Shown here one piece after another: positions 31,328 to 40,696 of a DNA stretch of 64,000 bases; the first letter of the stretch is position 1, and each line of letters starts with the position of its first letter. The stretch is from assembly GCF_001422245.1 (NCBI RefSeq), contig NZ_LMMM01000019.1, positions 62,001 to 126,000 of the forward strand, read 5' to 3'. The notes beneath the pieces were generated by a model. It searched no databases. It was not told where the DNA came from and worked only from the letters and a program-made list of their open reading frames with translations. This DNA is from Rhizobium sp. Leaf262. Lineage in GTDB: Bacteria > Pseudomonadota > Alphaproteobacteria > Rhizobiales > Rhizobiaceae. The position numbers were made by a program, and so were the translations under genes.

Positions 31328-32830
31328 TCAGGCTGCGCGATATGTCGGCTGACGGTAGCTCATGGATGTCTGGACGTTGAACCGGCTGACCAGCGTGGCA
31401 AGATTGCTGCTGATATCGCTGAGACCATGGGTCGCCGCGTTTGTTTCTTCGACCATGGCGGCGTTTTGCTGGGTCAATTGATCCATGCTGCTGATTGCAG
31501 AATTGATCTCCTGAATGCCCATCGCCTGTTCCTGCACGGCCTGTGTTATGGCGCCGATGTGATCCTGAATGTGATACACTTTACCGCCGATCGAATTCAA
31601 AGCTTCGCCGGTTCGGTTCACCAGTGACACGCCGTTTGCAACATCTTGCGATGACTTGTCGATCAGTCCGCGGATTTCCTTGGCGGCATTGGCAGAGCGT
31701 TGCGCCAGTTCGCGCACTTCCTGCGCCACAACGGCAAAGCCCTTACCGGCTTCACCCGCACGGGCCGCTTCGACGCCTGCATTCAAGGCCAGAAGGTTGG
31801 TCTGGAACGCGATTTCATCGATGACGCTGACGATCTGAGTGATTTTTTGCGAGGACTGCTCGATGGCACTCATGGCCTCCACCGCTTCGGTAACGATGTG
31901 GCGTGAGCGCTCGGCCTCGTCGGCTGAACTCTTGACGATGTCGTGAGCCTGCTCGGTGCGCTGGGCGGATTGTTTGGAGATCGTCGTGATCTGTTCGAGT
32001 GCTGCGGCTGTCTCTTCGAGGGATGCCGCCTGCTGCTCCGTGCGGCGAGCCATGTCGTCCGTGGACGCCGTCAGTTCACGCGTATTGGCGGAAATCTTTT
32101 GAGATTCTTCGATGATTTCGGAGAATGCGCCGGAGAGCTTGCTGACTGCCGTGTTGAAATTGGCTTTCAATCCATCGAACTCGGGGGCAAAGTCACCGTC
32201 CATCCGCGAGGACAAATCGCCCTGCGCCATGTGGTCCAGCGCGGTGTTGAGCAGAGAGAGAACCCGCTGCTGCTCCTGCTTCATGCGTTCCTGTTCCTGC
32301 TCGGATCTGGCGCGCTCTTCGGCAAGGGCTTCGAGATAGACGGAAATCGAATAATCGATATCGAGCAGGGCTGCCTTGACGGCGACGGTCATGTCCTTGG
32401 CAAGCTGCTTGCCTTTCTTTTCGACCATGAAGCCCTTCAGCTGCGAGCTGATGACGGCGTGGATGATGCCTTCCAGAATAAGAGCATAACCGCCGATATA
32501 CCAGCGCGGCTCAAGCCCCAGTCGTGCATGGGTGCGACCGATGGCGGTGACGGCTGCCGTATAGTCACTGTCGAACGTCGCAGACGCGATGCGCGACCAG
32601 TGTTTGATCTGCATGCTCTTGGCATGCTGAATGTGCGCTTCGCTGCTAAAGAACTTGGCGGTATCTGGAACAGTGCGCGCTTTTTTATAAAACGTGTCCA
32701 ACGATGCATCGAGGGAGGCCGTAATGGCGGGCTTCAAGGCGGCCAGACTGCGTTTTTGCTCGGGGCCAAGGCCGAGGAACTCGAGCCTTTCCGAAAGTTG
32801 ATGGCCTGCCTGTTGTCCGCTCATTTTCAA
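31328..32830 (-). CDS. Globin-coupled soluble chemoreceptor (HemAT-like MCP)
   Basis: The 500-residue protein has an N-terminal protoglobin domain (about 15-180) with 'GRTHARLGLEPRWYIGGY', where H101 is the likely haem ligand. A linker follows, then an MCP signalling domain with the hairpin tip 'EIAFQTNLLALNAGVEAARAGEAGKGFAVVAQEVRELAQRSA'. There are no membrane segments. HemAT-like receptors sense oxygen and pass the signal to CheA through CheW. No che genes are nearby. The C-terminus lacks a clear CheR-tethering pentapeptide. It lies downstream of, and on the same strand as, the NYN gene. Confidence 0.92.
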   Translation of the reverse strand: MKMSGQQAGHQLSERLEFLGLGPEQKRSLAALKPAITASLDASLDTFYKKARTVPDTAKFFSSEAHIQHAKSMQIKHWSRIASATFDSDYTAAVTAIGRTHARLGLEPRWYIGGYALILEGIIHAVISSQLKGFMVEKKGKQLAKDMTVAVKAALLDIDYSISVYLEALAEERARSEQEQERMKQEQQRVLSLLNTALDHMAQGDLSSRMDGDFAPEFDGLKANFNTAVSKLSGAFSEIIEESQKISANTRELTASTDDMARRTEQQAASLEETAAALEQITTISKQSAQRTEQAHDIVKSSADEAERSRHIVTEAVEAMSAIEQSSQKITQIVSVIDEIAFQTNLLALNAGVEAARAGEAGKGFAVVAQEVRELAQRSANAAKEIRGLIDKSSQDVANGVSLVNRTGEALNSIGGKVYHIQDHIGAITQAVQEQAMGIQEINSAISSMDQLTQQNAAMVEETNAATHGLSDISSNLATLVSRFNVQTSMSYRQPTYRAA

Positions 32831-32949
32831 AACCCCTGAAATTCCAGAACACGATCCCCATCGCGTCTTATCAAGGTGTAGAAAGCATTTTTATACTTAA
32901 TTATTTACTAAAATTAGCCAACCGGATGTATAAATCCGAGAAATACATA

Positions 32950-32980
32950 CAAAAACGCGAAGCTCTTTTGAGCTTCGCGC
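32950..32980 (-). terminator. Terminator of the NYN-domain gene
   Basis: CGCGAAGCTC-TTTT-GAGCTTCGCG stem. On the minus strand it is followed by TTTTTG. Confidence 0.85.
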
Positions 32981-33007
32981 GGTGTATTTGGAGCGAGATG
33001 TAAACGT

Positions 33008-33580
33008 TTACTCGACCGATTCGGTATTTTCCACGACGCGGTGAGCGCGTTCGCTCGGATCGCGACCGATTTCCGCCTTCAAGGACAAGAGATCGATGAA
33101 GTGGTCCGCCTGGCGACGAAGGTCGTCGGCGATCATGGGTGGCTGCGTGGACATGGTCGAGATGACCGAGACCTTGCGGCCACGACGCTGCAGCGCATCG
33201 ACCAGAGTGGTGAAATCGCCGTCGCCGGAGAATAGCACCAGATGGTCCACGGTTTCGGACTGCTCCATGGCATCGACTGCGAGCTCGATGTCCATGTTGC
33301 CCTTGATCTTGCGGCGGCCCATGGCGTCGGTGAATTCCTTGGCGGGCTTTGTCACAACCTTGTAACCATTATAGTCCAGCCAATCGATTAGCGGGCGGAT
33401 CGAGGAATATTCCTGATCTTCGATCAACGCGGTGTAATAATAGGCGCGCAGCAGATATCCGCGCTTCTGGAAGGCCTTCAAAAGCTTGCGATAATCGATA
33501 TCAAAGCCGAGGCTTTTTGAAGCAGCGTAGAGATTGGCCCCATCGATAAAGAGTGCAATTTTCTCACGTGGGTCGAACAT
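33008..33580 (-). CDS. NYN/LabA-like PIN-fold protein
   Basis: The 190-residue protein has the conserved acidic residues of the NYN (DUF88) nuclease fold: 'IALFIDGANLYAA', 'KIKGNMDIELAVDAM' and 'LVLFSGDGDFTTLVDALQRRG'. It ends with 'DDLRRQADHFIDL'. Members are PIN-like and predicted RNases; an exact substrate is not known for this rhizobial type. It is divergent from rpoZ across 283 bases. Confidence 0.88.
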   Translation of the reverse strand: MFDPREKIALFIDGANLYAASKSLGFDIDYRKLLKAFQKRGYLLRAYYYTALIEDQEYSSIRPLIDWLDYNGYKVVTKPAKEFTDAMGRRKIKGNMDIELAVDAMEQSETVDHLVLFSGDGDFTTLVDALQRRGRKVSVISTMSTQPPMIADDLRRQADHFIDLLSLKAEIGRDPSERAHRVVENTESVE

Positions 33581-33863
33581 AAAACCATATCCTTCCTAGG
33601 CGAACGGGCCGCCAATAATTTAATGAGTACGAGTTAGCGAATATGAGCGCTGTTTGCGGTACATTATTAAGCATTCATATAAGCGTCATGGTTCCGCAGT
33701 CCAGTCCCTTTCCTAGAATTATGTGCAAAGTTTAATCCAATTGACGGAATATGAGTTAAAACGTGCTTTGAACGTGGGCAGATCAGGAAAAACTTGAAAT
33801 CTCTGGCCAATGCCTGTATCGGGACGGGTAATCCGCGACATATAAGACCGCAAAGGACAGGCA

Positions 33864-34259
33864 ATGGCCCGTGTCACCGTAGAAGATTGCATTGATAAAG
33901 TAGACAACCGTTTCGAGCTTGTTCTGCTCGCCAGCCACCGTGCGCGCCAGATTTCTCAAGGGTCGCAGATTACGATCGATCGTGACAACGACAAGAATCC
34001 GGTCGTCGCCCTGCGCGAAATCGCCGACGAAACGCTGTCGCCTGACGACCTCAAGGAAGATCTGATCCACTCGCTGCAGAAGCATGTGGAAGTGGACGAG
34101 CCAGAGCCCGATCCGGTCTCGATTGCTGCCGCAGGTTCTTCCGCCGACGCAGAAGACGACGATGCGCCAGAAAGCATCAACTTCGACCAGATGTCAGAAG
34201 AAGATCTTCTGGCCGGTATCGAAGGCCTTGTGCCGCCGGAAAAGAACGACGATTATTGA
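33864..34259 (+). CDS. rpoZ: RNA polymerase omega subunit
   Basis: The 131-residue protein starts '[31 protein letters not shown]' and contains '[14 protein letters not shown]', both diagnostic of omega. The acidic C-terminal extension (to DDY) is usual in alphaproteobacteria. Omega helps to assemble the polymerase and forms part of the ppGpp site. The ppGpp synthetase/hydrolase gene follows directly, a conserved pairing. Confidence 0.97.
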   Translation: MARVTVEDCIDKVDNRFELVLLASHRARQISQGSQITIDRDNDKNPVVALREIADETLSPDDLKEDLIHSLQKHVEVDEPEPDPVSIAAAGSSADAEDDDAPESINFDQMSEEDLLAGIEGLVPPEKNDDY

Positions 34260-34397
34260 TTTATCGACATGCGACCGGGCAGGGTGCTGCCGGGTTACGC
34301 TCTGTAAAGCTTTGTCGTCATAATCTGAACCCAGATTATGCAGCAGTGTGCGCCGGTCTAACGATTGGCGCGCTTTCTTTTTCGGGGCATCCCATAC

Positions 34398-36632
34398 ATG
34401 ATGCGACAGTACGAACTCGTCGAGCGGGTTCAAAAATACAAGCCTGAAGCCAACGAGGCCTTGCTGAACAAGGCCTACGTCTATGCCATGCAGAAACATG
34501 GCCAGCAGAAGCGCGCCAATGGCGACCCCTACATCTCGCATCCGCTGGAAGTCGCAGCCATTCTCACGGAAATGCATCTCGACGAATCGACCATCGCGGT
34601 CGCGTTGCTGCATGACACCATCGAAGACACCAGCGCCACGCGCGCGGAAATCGATGATCTCTTCGGAGAAGACATTGGTCGCCTTGTTGAAGGGCTGACC
34701 AAGCTCAAGAAGCTCGATCTCGTTACCAAGAAAGCCAAGCAGGCCGAAAACCTGCGCAAGCTGCTGCTGGCCATTTCCGATGACGTCCGCGTTCTCCTCG
34801 TCAAGCTGGCGGACCGCCTCCACAATATGCGCACCATGGAGCATATGCCGGAGGACAAGCGCAGCCGCATTTCCGAAGAGACGATGGAAATCTATGCGCC
34901 GCTGGCCGGCCGTATGGGCATGCAGGACATGCGCGACGAGCTGGAAGATCTGTCCTTCCGCTATCTGAACCCAGAAGCCTTCGCGACGGTCACAAAGCGT
35001 CTTCAGGATCTGGAAGAGCAGAATCAGGGCCTCGTCAAGAAGATCGAAGACGAGCTGCGCGAGCTGCTCGTCGCCAATGGCGTCGAGGGTGCTTACGTCA
35101 AGGGACGTCAAAAGAAGCCTCACTCCGTTTTCCGCAAGATGCAGTCGAAATCGCTGTCCTTCGAGCAGCTTTCCGATGTCTACGGCTTTCGCATTCTGGT
35201 GCAGGACCTGCCGTCCTGCTACAAGGCGCTCGGCATCGTCCACACACGCTGGCGCGTGGTGCCGGGTCGGTTCAAGGACTATATTTCCACGCCGAAGCAG
35301 AACGACTACCGCTCCATTCACACCACCATCGTCGGTCCGTCGCGCCAGCGAATCGAATTGCAGATCCGCACGCAGCGCATGCATGAGATCGCTGAGTTTG
35401 GTATCGCCGCGCATTCGCTCTACAAGGATGGTGAAATCGGTGATGGCGATGTGCTGTCGCCGGAATCCAACGCTTACTCCTGGCTGCGCCACACCATCGA
35501 GGCGCTGGCCGATGGAGACAGCCCGGAAGAGTTTCTGGAGCATACCAAGCTCGAACTGTTCCAGGACCAGGTCTTCTGCTTCACGCCCAAGGGCAAGCTG
35601 ATCGCCCTGCCGCGCGGCGCAACGCCCATCGACTTTGCTTATGCCGTGCACACCAATATCGGTGACACGACCGTTGGCGCCAAGATCAACGGGCGGATCA
35701 TGCCGCTGGTCACGCGCCTGAACAATGGCGACGAGGTCGAGATCATCCGCTCCGGCGTGCAGGTGCCGCCTGCCGCGTGGGAAGAGGTCGTGGTGACCGG
35801 CAAGGCGCGCTCCGCCATTCGCCGCGCCACGCGCATGGCCATTCGCAAGCAATATGCCGGTCTCGGCTACCGCATTCTGGAGCGCACCTTCGAGCGCGCT
35901 GGCAAGCCGTTCTCGCGGGAAGGGCTGAAGCCCGTGCTGCACCGGCTGGCGCAGAAGGACGTCGAGGACGCGATCGCCGCTGTCGGTCGCGGCGAGGTTT
36001 CCTCGCTCGACGTGCTGCGGGCCGTCTATCCCGATTATCAGGATGAACGCGTTACCGTGAAGATGACGGGCGACGATGGCTGGTTCAACATGCGCAGCGC
36101 ATCCGGGATGGTCTTCAAGATACCCGGCAAATCGCGCTCGGTGCTGGAAGATGACGGTGCTGCCGAGGTGATCGATGGACCGGACCCGCTGCCGATCCGT
36201 GGTCTGTCCGATAATGTCGAGGTGCACTTCGGCGCCGCCGGTGCTGTGCCGGGTGACCGCATCGTCGGAATCATGGAGAAGGGCAAGGGGATTACCATCT
36301 ACCCCATCCAGTCGCCTGCACTTCAACGCTTCGATGACGAGCCGGAACGCTGGATCGATGTGCGCTGGGATCTGGACGAGGCCAACAAGTCGCGGTTCAT
36401 GGCGCGGGTGATGATCAATGCGCTGAACGAGCCGGGCACGCTGGCCTCGGTAGCGCAATCCATCGCCACGCTGGATGTGAACATTCGCGGCCTCAACATG
36501 GTGCGCATTGGAACGGATTTCTCCGAACTGGCGCTCGATATCGAAGTGTGGGATTTGCGGCAGCTGAACCAGCTACTGTCACAGCTCAAGGACCTCGACT
36601 GTGTCTCTACGGTCAAACGTGCCTTCGATTGA
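34398..36632 (+). CDS. rsh: Bifunctional (p)ppGpp synthetase/hydrolase, Rel/SpoT homologue
   Basis: The 744-residue protein has all RSH domains in order. An HD hydrolase comes first ('ISHPLEVAAIL', 'ALLHDTIEDTSA' near 69-80), then the synthetase region ('RFKDYISTPKQNDYRSIHTTIVG'). A TGS domain follows ('VFCFTPKGKLIALPRGATPIDFAYAVH'), then a helical/zinc-finger-like part, and a C-terminal ACT domain ('ARVMINALNEPGTLASVAQSIA'). It makes and degrades the stringent-response alarmone. The start at 34398 (two consecutive ATG) is chosen over the upstream frame to 34365. A large antisense frame covering this gene is a shadow. Confidence 0.96.
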   Translation: MMRQYELVERVQKYKPEANEALLNKAYVYAMQKHGQQKRANGDPYISHPLEVAAILTEMHLDESTIAVALLHDTIEDTSATRAEIDDLFGEDIGRLVEGLTKLKKLDLVTKKAKQAENLRKLLLAISDDVRVLLVKLADRLHNMRTMEHMPEDKRSRISEETMEIYAPLAGRMGMQDMRDELEDLSFRYLNPEAFATVTKRLQDLEEQNQGLVKKIEDELRELLVANGVEGAYVKGRQKKPHSVFRKMQSKSLSFEQLSDVYGFRILVQDLPSCYKALGIVHTRWRVVPGRFKDYISTPKQNDYRSIHTTIVGPSRQRIELQIRTQRMHEIAEFGIAAHSLYKDGEIGDGDVLSPESNAYSWLRHTIEALADGDSPEEFLEHTKLELFQDQVFCFTPKGKLIALPRGATPIDFAYAVHTNIGDTTVGAKINGRIMPLVTRLNNGDEVEIIRSGVQVPPAAWEEVVVTGKARSAIRRATRMAIRKQYAGLGYRILERTFERAGKPFSREGLKPVLHRLAQKDVEDAIAAVGRGEVSSLDVLRAVYPDYQDERVTVKMTGDDGWFNMRSASGMVFKIPGKSRSVLEDDGAAEVIDGPDPLPIRGLSDNVEVHFGAAGAVPGDRIVGIMEKGKGITIYPIQSPALQRFDDEPERWIDVRWDLDEANKSRFMARVMINALNEPGTLASVAQSIATLDVNIRGLNMVRIGTDFSELALDIEVWDLRQLNQLLSQLKDLDCVSTVKRAFD

Positions 36633-36657
36633 GGCAGTTTTGCCTATTTATTGAGTT

Positions 36658-36699
36658 CAAAGGCCGCTGTTATGCGCTGAACGCATAGCAGCGGCCTTG
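36658..36699 (+). terminator. Terminator of rsh
   Basis: AAGGCCGCTG-T-TATGCG pairs with CGCATA-G-CAGCGGCCTT over a 5-base loop, followed by GTCCTGTCT. Confidence 0.75.
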
Positions 36700-36822
36700 T
36701 CCTGTCTGTAGTCAGATGCGGCGTTGAGGACTATCTTCACTCCAGAAATCAAGAGCAAGCAAACGGCCAGCCGGACAAATGAACCGACGCTTTTGGCCTT
36801 TGACTTTGGAAAGGAAATGAAG

Positions 36823-36969
36823 ATGTTTGGACCCCTTCGCAAGATCGCCCGTGCTGTTCGTGGCAAGACCACTCAGGAACGCGAATTCGACTACCTCAGC
36901 GACTCCGTTTCGCGCATCGACCTGGAATTCCGCCAGCGCGAAGTCGACCGCGGCATGTTCCGCAAGTAA
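36823..36969 (+). CDS. DUF3563 small protein
   Basis: From the ATG at 36823 (AAGGAAATGAAG in front) the product is 48 residues: 'MFGPLRKIARAVRG' then 'REFDYLSDSVSRIDLEFRQREVDRGMFRK'. This is the DUF3563 pattern, a tiny conserved proteobacterial family of unknown role. An ATG at 36817 would add two residues. The amphipathic basic N-terminus could touch membranes or RNA; this is a guess. Confidence 0.85.
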   Translation: MFGPLRKIARAVRGKTTQEREFDYLSDSVSRIDLEFRQREVDRGMFRK

Positions 36970-37089
36970 TACAAAAATGCATACCGGCCATGCCGGTGTT
37001 GCGTATGTTGAGCGCGTTGCGACGCGCTCTTGGATCTGAGGTGTGGTTTCGCCCTTGGCGTAATCGAAACGATGCAATAAGTTGCTCAT

Positions 37090-37668
37090 ATGCCGTTTCG
37101 CCGCCGTAAACCTGCTAGTCACCTCGAAAGATTGCGCGCCCTTGTGTGGCCGCGCATGGGCTTTCGCCGTTCGCTTCGTTATCTGAAGCTGAGGCTCGTG
37201 CGGCTGTCTGCATCTCCATATTCCGTGGCGGCGGGTGTGGCGGTTGGCGTGGCAGTCGCATGGACGCCTTTTCTCGGCGTTCATATCATCATAGCCATGG
37301 CGCTCGGTTTCGTCCTGCGGGCCAATCTGGTCGCCGCAGCACTCGGCACCACCTTTGCAAATCCCCTGACATTTCCGCTCATCTGGGCCTCTACCTGGGA
37401 ACTGGGACACCTTATTCTGGGTCGCGGCGACAGGAACGTGTCGTCGCATGTGGATTTCGTCGAACTCTTCAGCCACATGAATTTTCTGCAGTTGTGGCGT
37501 CCCGTTCTGGAGCCGATGACCATCGGTGCGGTCATTCCGGCAGCATTGTCCGGCATCGTTGCCTACGTCAGCGTCTATGCCATCATCCGCAGTTTCAGGA
37601 CGCAGAAGCTCCAATCGCTGGCGCAACATGCGGCCAATCGCAAATCCGTTCTGGGTGTGACTGAATGA
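37090..37668 (+). CDS. DUF2062 membrane protein
   Basis: The 192-residue protein has a basic N-terminus and then hydrophobic segments near residues 45-75, 77-100 and 150-178. The block '[44 protein letters not shown]' includes the DUF2062 signature G...G....P..G.h......a...r.N......gt..., followed by '[11 protein letters not shown]'. Its function is unknown. The stop overlaps the acpS start (ATGA), so translation is coupled, and the gene heads an acpS-lepB-rnc-era cluster. Confidence 0.9.
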   Translation: MPFRRRKPASHLERLRALVWPRMGFRRSLRYLKLRLVRLSASPYSVAAGVAVGVAVAWTPFLGVHIIIAMALGFVLRANLVAAALGTTFANPLTFPLIWASTWELGHLILGRGDRNVSSHVDFVELFSHMNFLQLWRPVLEPMTIGAVIPAALSGIVAYVSVYAIIRSFRTQKLQSLAQHAANRKSVLGVTE

Positions 37669-38069
37669 TCATAGGCATGGGCAGCGACCTCATCGACATC
37701 CGTCGCATCGAAACCTCCATCGAACGTTTTGGCGATCGCTTTACCAATCGCTGCTTTACGGAAATCGAGCAGAAGAAGTCGGATGGACGCAAAAATCGTG
37801 CGGCCTCCTACGCCAAGCGTTTTGCGGCCAAGGAAGCCTGTTCAAAGGCGCTGGGAACCGGACTGGCGCAGGGCGTTTTCTGGCGCGACATGGGCGTCGT
37901 CAACCTGCCGAGCGGCAAGCCGACCATGCTTCTGACCAATGGCGCGGCCGACCGTCTGGCCAAGCTTTTGCCAGCGGGACACGAAGCCGTCATTCACCTG
38001 ACGATCACCGACGAGTTCCCCTATGCGCAGGCCTTCGTGATCATCGAAGCCCTGCCGGTAACCAAATAA
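37665..38069 (+). CDS. acpS: Holo-[acyl-carrier-protein] synthase
   Basis: The 134-residue enzyme moves 4'-phosphopantetheine from CoA to apo-ACP. It shows '[16 protein letters not shown]' (with the magnesium aspartate), 'RCFTEIEQ', and '[18 protein letters not shown]' with the glutamate and lysine of the active site. A phosphopantetheinyl transferase end follows, '[20 protein letters not shown]'. It overlaps the DUF2062 gene by four bases. lepB follows after 122 bases. Confidence 0.95.
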   Translation: MIIGMGSDLIDIRRIETSIERFGDRFTNRCFTEIEQKKSDGRKNRAASYAKRFAAKEACSKALGTGLAQGVFWRDMGVVNLPSGKPTMLLTNGAADRLAKLLPAGHEAVIHLTITDEFPYAQAFVIIEALPVTK

Positions 38070-38191
38070 CGCTATATTCCGCTCGTTACGCCGGTTTCGC
38101 GCCGTTGCGCACGATGGAAACGCTTCCCTTTACCCTTGAAAGGTTCTAGAGAAGTCCCTCGAAAATGAAGAACGAGCAGGCAGGTCTTTAA

Positions 38192-38938
38192 GTGTCCGAA
38201 AAAGCTGAAAAGAAGCAGAGCGCCCTTTGGGAAAACGTCAAGGTCATCGTGCAGGCGTTGCTTCTGGCAATGGTTATCCGCACGGTGCTTTTCCAGCCTT
38301 TCACCATCCCGTCCGGCTCGATGATGCCGACGCTGCTGGTGGGCGATTACCTGTTCGTCAACAAGTTCTCCTACGGCTATTCGAAATACTCGTTGCCTTT
38401 CTCGCCGGACCTGTTTTCCGGTCGTATTCTTCAGTTCTCCGAGCCCAAGCGCGGTGACGTGGTGGTGTTCCGCCTGCCGCCGAACCCTGAGGTGGACTAT
38501 ATCAAACGCCTCGTTGGTTTGCCGGGAGATCGCATTCAGGTCACCAATGGCGTGCTGCTGATCAATGGTCAGCCCGTGCCCAAGCAGGCGGATGGCTTTT
38601 TCACCTCCGATTACCGCGCCGATCCCGGTGCCAACGTGCCAGTCTTCCGCGAAACGCTCGACAACGGCGTGACCTACGACACGCTGGACCAGTCCCCGGA
38701 TTCGCGCGGCGATAACACCCGCGAATTCATCGTGCCCGAAGGCCATTACTTCATGATGGGCGACAATCGCGATAACTCGCTGGACAGCCGCTTCGACGTC
38801 GGTTTCGTGCCTGCCGAAAACCTGATTGGCCGCGCAAGCGTCATCTTCTTCTCTCTGGGCAACGATACGCCGTTCAGCCGTGTCTGGGACTGGCCGGCCA
38901 ACATGCGTTGGGACCGTCTGTTCAAGGTCGTTCAATGA
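38192..38938 (+). CDS. lepB: Signal peptidase I
   Basis: The 248-residue inner-membrane serine protease removes signal peptides from exported proteins. One membrane helix (residues about 15-33) is followed by the catalytic serine S43 in 'SGSMMPTLLVGDYLFVNK', the lysine K105 in 'VDYIKRLVGLPGDRI', and the box 'GHYFMMGDNRDNSLDSRF'. The gene starts at GTG 38192. Its stop overlaps the rnc ATG (ATGA), so the two are translationally coupled. Confidence 0.95.
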   Translation: MSEKAEKKQSALWENVKVIVQALLLAMVIRTVLFQPFTIPSGSMMPTLLVGDYLFVNKFSYGYSKYSLPFSPDLFSGRILQFSEPKRGDVVVFRLPPNPEVDYIKRLVGLPGDRIQVTNGVLLINGQPVPKQADGFFTSDYRADPGANVPVFRETLDNGVTYDTLDQSPDSRGDNTREFIVPEGHYFMMGDNRDNSLDSRFDVGFVPAENLIGRASVIFFSLGNDTPFSRVWDWPANMRWDRLFKVVQ

Positions 38939-39654
38939 GCAAGACCAAGCCGCTTTCGATGGAGGAAATCGGTCGCCTGGAAGCCCTTATCGGATATGAC
39001 TTCAAGGAAAAGGCCCGGCTCGACCGGGCCTTGACCCATGCAAGCGCCCGTTCCGCAAAGGCTGGCAATTACGAGCGACTGGAGTTTCTGGGAGATCGCG
39101 TTCTGGGTCTCTGCATTGCCGAACTGCTGTTCTCGACATTCCGATCGGCATCCGAGGGGGAGCTTTCGGTTCGCCTGAACCAGCTCGTCAGCGCCGATTC
39201 CTGCGCAGCGATTGCCGACGAGATGGGTTTGCACACCTTCATCCGCACCGGCTCCGATGTGAAAAAGCTGACGGGCAAGACCATGCTCAACGTGCGCGCC
39301 GACGTGGTGGAAAGTCTGATAGCGACGATCTATCTGGATGGCGGGCTGGAGGCTGCACGCAAGTTCATCCTGAAATACTGGCAGAAGCGTGCAACCAGCG
39401 TGGATGCCGGGCGGCGCGATGCCAAGACCGAACTGCAGGAATGGGCACACGCAAAATTCGCGACGACTCCTCATTACAGGATTGACGATCGCACCGGACC
39501 GGATCACGATCCCAGTTTCACGGTGACGGTGGAAGTACCCGGCGTTGCGCCGGAAACGGGCGTCGACCGCTCCAAGCGCGCCGCAGAGCAGGTGGCCGCG
39601 ACCAGACTATTGGAACGCGAAGGCGTTTGGCAGAAATCCTCTGCCGCTAACTGA
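38935..39654 (+). CDS. rnc: Ribonuclease III
   Basis: The 239-residue endonuclease cuts double-stranded RNA in rRNA and mRNA processing. The RNase III signature 'ERLEFLGDRVLGLCIAELLF' has its catalytic acidic residues. A C-terminal double-stranded RNA-binding domain starts near 'DAKTELQEWAHAKFATTPHYRI' and ends 'AAEQVAATRLLE'. The ATG at 38935 overlaps lepB's stop. An earlier in-frame start at 38908 is unnecessary. Confidence 0.96.
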   Translation: MSKTKPLSMEEIGRLEALIGYDFKEKARLDRALTHASARSAKAGNYERLEFLGDRVLGLCIAELLFSTFRSASEGELSVRLNQLVSADSCAAIADEMGLHTFIRTGSDVKKLTGKTMLNVRADVVESLIATIYLDGGLEAARKFILKYWQKRATSVDAGRRDAKTELQEWAHAKFATTPHYRIDDRTGPDHDPSFTVTVEVPGVAPETGVDRSKRAAEQVAATRLLEREGVWQKSSAAN

Positions 39655-39664
39655 TTGGATACCC

Positions 39665-40624
39665 ATGACCGAGAATGAATTCGACGCCGCACCGGCCGAC
39701 GACAATGGTGGCGACAATGCCGAGACCAGACCGACCCACTCGGGCTTCGTCGCGCTGATCGGCCCGACGAATGCCGGCAAGTCGACGCTGGTCAACCGCC
39801 TTGTCGGCGCCAAGGTTTCCATCGTCAGCCACAAGGTTCAGACGACGCGTGCGGTGATGCGTGGCATCGCCATTCACAACAACGCCCAGATCGTGTTCAT
39901 GGACACGCCCGGTATTTTCAAGCCGCGCCGCAGGCTGGATCGCGCCATGGTGACATCCGCATGGGGTGGTGCCAAGGATGCCGACGTCATTCTGCTGCTG
40001 ATCGACAGCGAGCGGGGTCTGAAAGGCGATGCACAGACGATTCTGGAAGGGCTGAAGGATGTTCGCCAGAAGAAAATCCTATGCTTGAACAAGATCGACC
40101 AGGTGAAGCGCGAGGACTTGCTGAAGCTGGCGGCTGCCGCAAATGAAGTCGTCACCTTTGATCGCACCTTCATGATCTCGGCGACCAACGGTTCCGGCTG
40201 CGACGACCTGATGGATTACCTGTCGGACGAACTGCCGCAGGGCCCATGGTATTACCCGGAAGACCAGATTTCCGATCTGCCAATGCGCCAGCTCGCAGCG
40301 GAAATCACCCGTGAGAAGCTGTTTCTGCGCCTGCATCAGGAGCTTCCCTACGCGTCTCACGTCGAGACCGAAAAATGGGAAGAGCGCAAGGATGGTTCGG
40401 TGCGCATCGAGCAGGTGATCTATGTGGAGCGCGACAGCCAGAAGAAAATTGCGCTTGGCAAGAATGGCGAGGCTATCAAGGCGATCTCGTCTTCCTCACG
40501 CAAGGAACTGTCCGAAATCCTCGAGCAGACCGTCCATCTCTTCCTGTTCGTCAAAGTGCGCGAAAACTGGGGTGACGATCCCGAGCGTTTCCGTGAAATG
40601 GGTCTGGAATTTCCACGGAACTGA
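39665..40624 (+). CDS. era: GTPase Era
   Basis: The 319-residue GTPase helps to mature 16S rRNA and the small ribosomal subunit. It has G1 'GPTNAGKST', the Era switch 'SHKVQTTRAVMRGI', G3 'DTPGIF', G4 'NKID' and G5 'SATNGSG'. A KH domain follows near residue 225-300 ('IYVERDSQKKIALGKNGEAIKAIS'). The start at 39665 gives a short acidic N-terminal extension; the open frame to 39545 is overlap with rnc. Confidence 0.96.
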   Translation: MTENEFDAAPADDNGGDNAETRPTHSGFVALIGPTNAGKSTLVNRLVGAKVSIVSHKVQTTRAVMRGIAIHNNAQIVFMDTPGIFKPRRRLDRAMVTSAWGGAKDADVILLLIDSERGLKGDAQTILEGLKDVRQKKILCLNKIDQVKREDLLKLAAAANEVVTFDRTFMISATNGSGCDDLMDYLSDELPQGPWYYPEDQISDLPMRQLAAEITREKLFLRLHQELPYASHVETEKWEERKDGSVRIEQVIYVERDSQKKIALGKNGEAIKAISSSSRKELSEILEQTVHLFLFVKVRENWGDDPERFREMGLEFPRN

Positions 40625-40696
40625 TGATCCACAACGGAACCGGGAACGGTATCCGGGTGACGCATGCAATAGCCTTCTCGATTTCGTTGTTTACGG

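Noticed and set aside
34194..36458. A 754-codon open frame antisense to rsh
   Set aside because: It lies entirely opposite a gene with clear domains, has no ribosome site and an amino-acid make-up expected from a reversed GC-rich reading frame.
36979..36993. ACCGGC-CAT-GCCGGT hairpin after the DUF3563 gene
   Set aside because: The stem is only six base pairs and no T-run follows, so it is not supported as a terminator.
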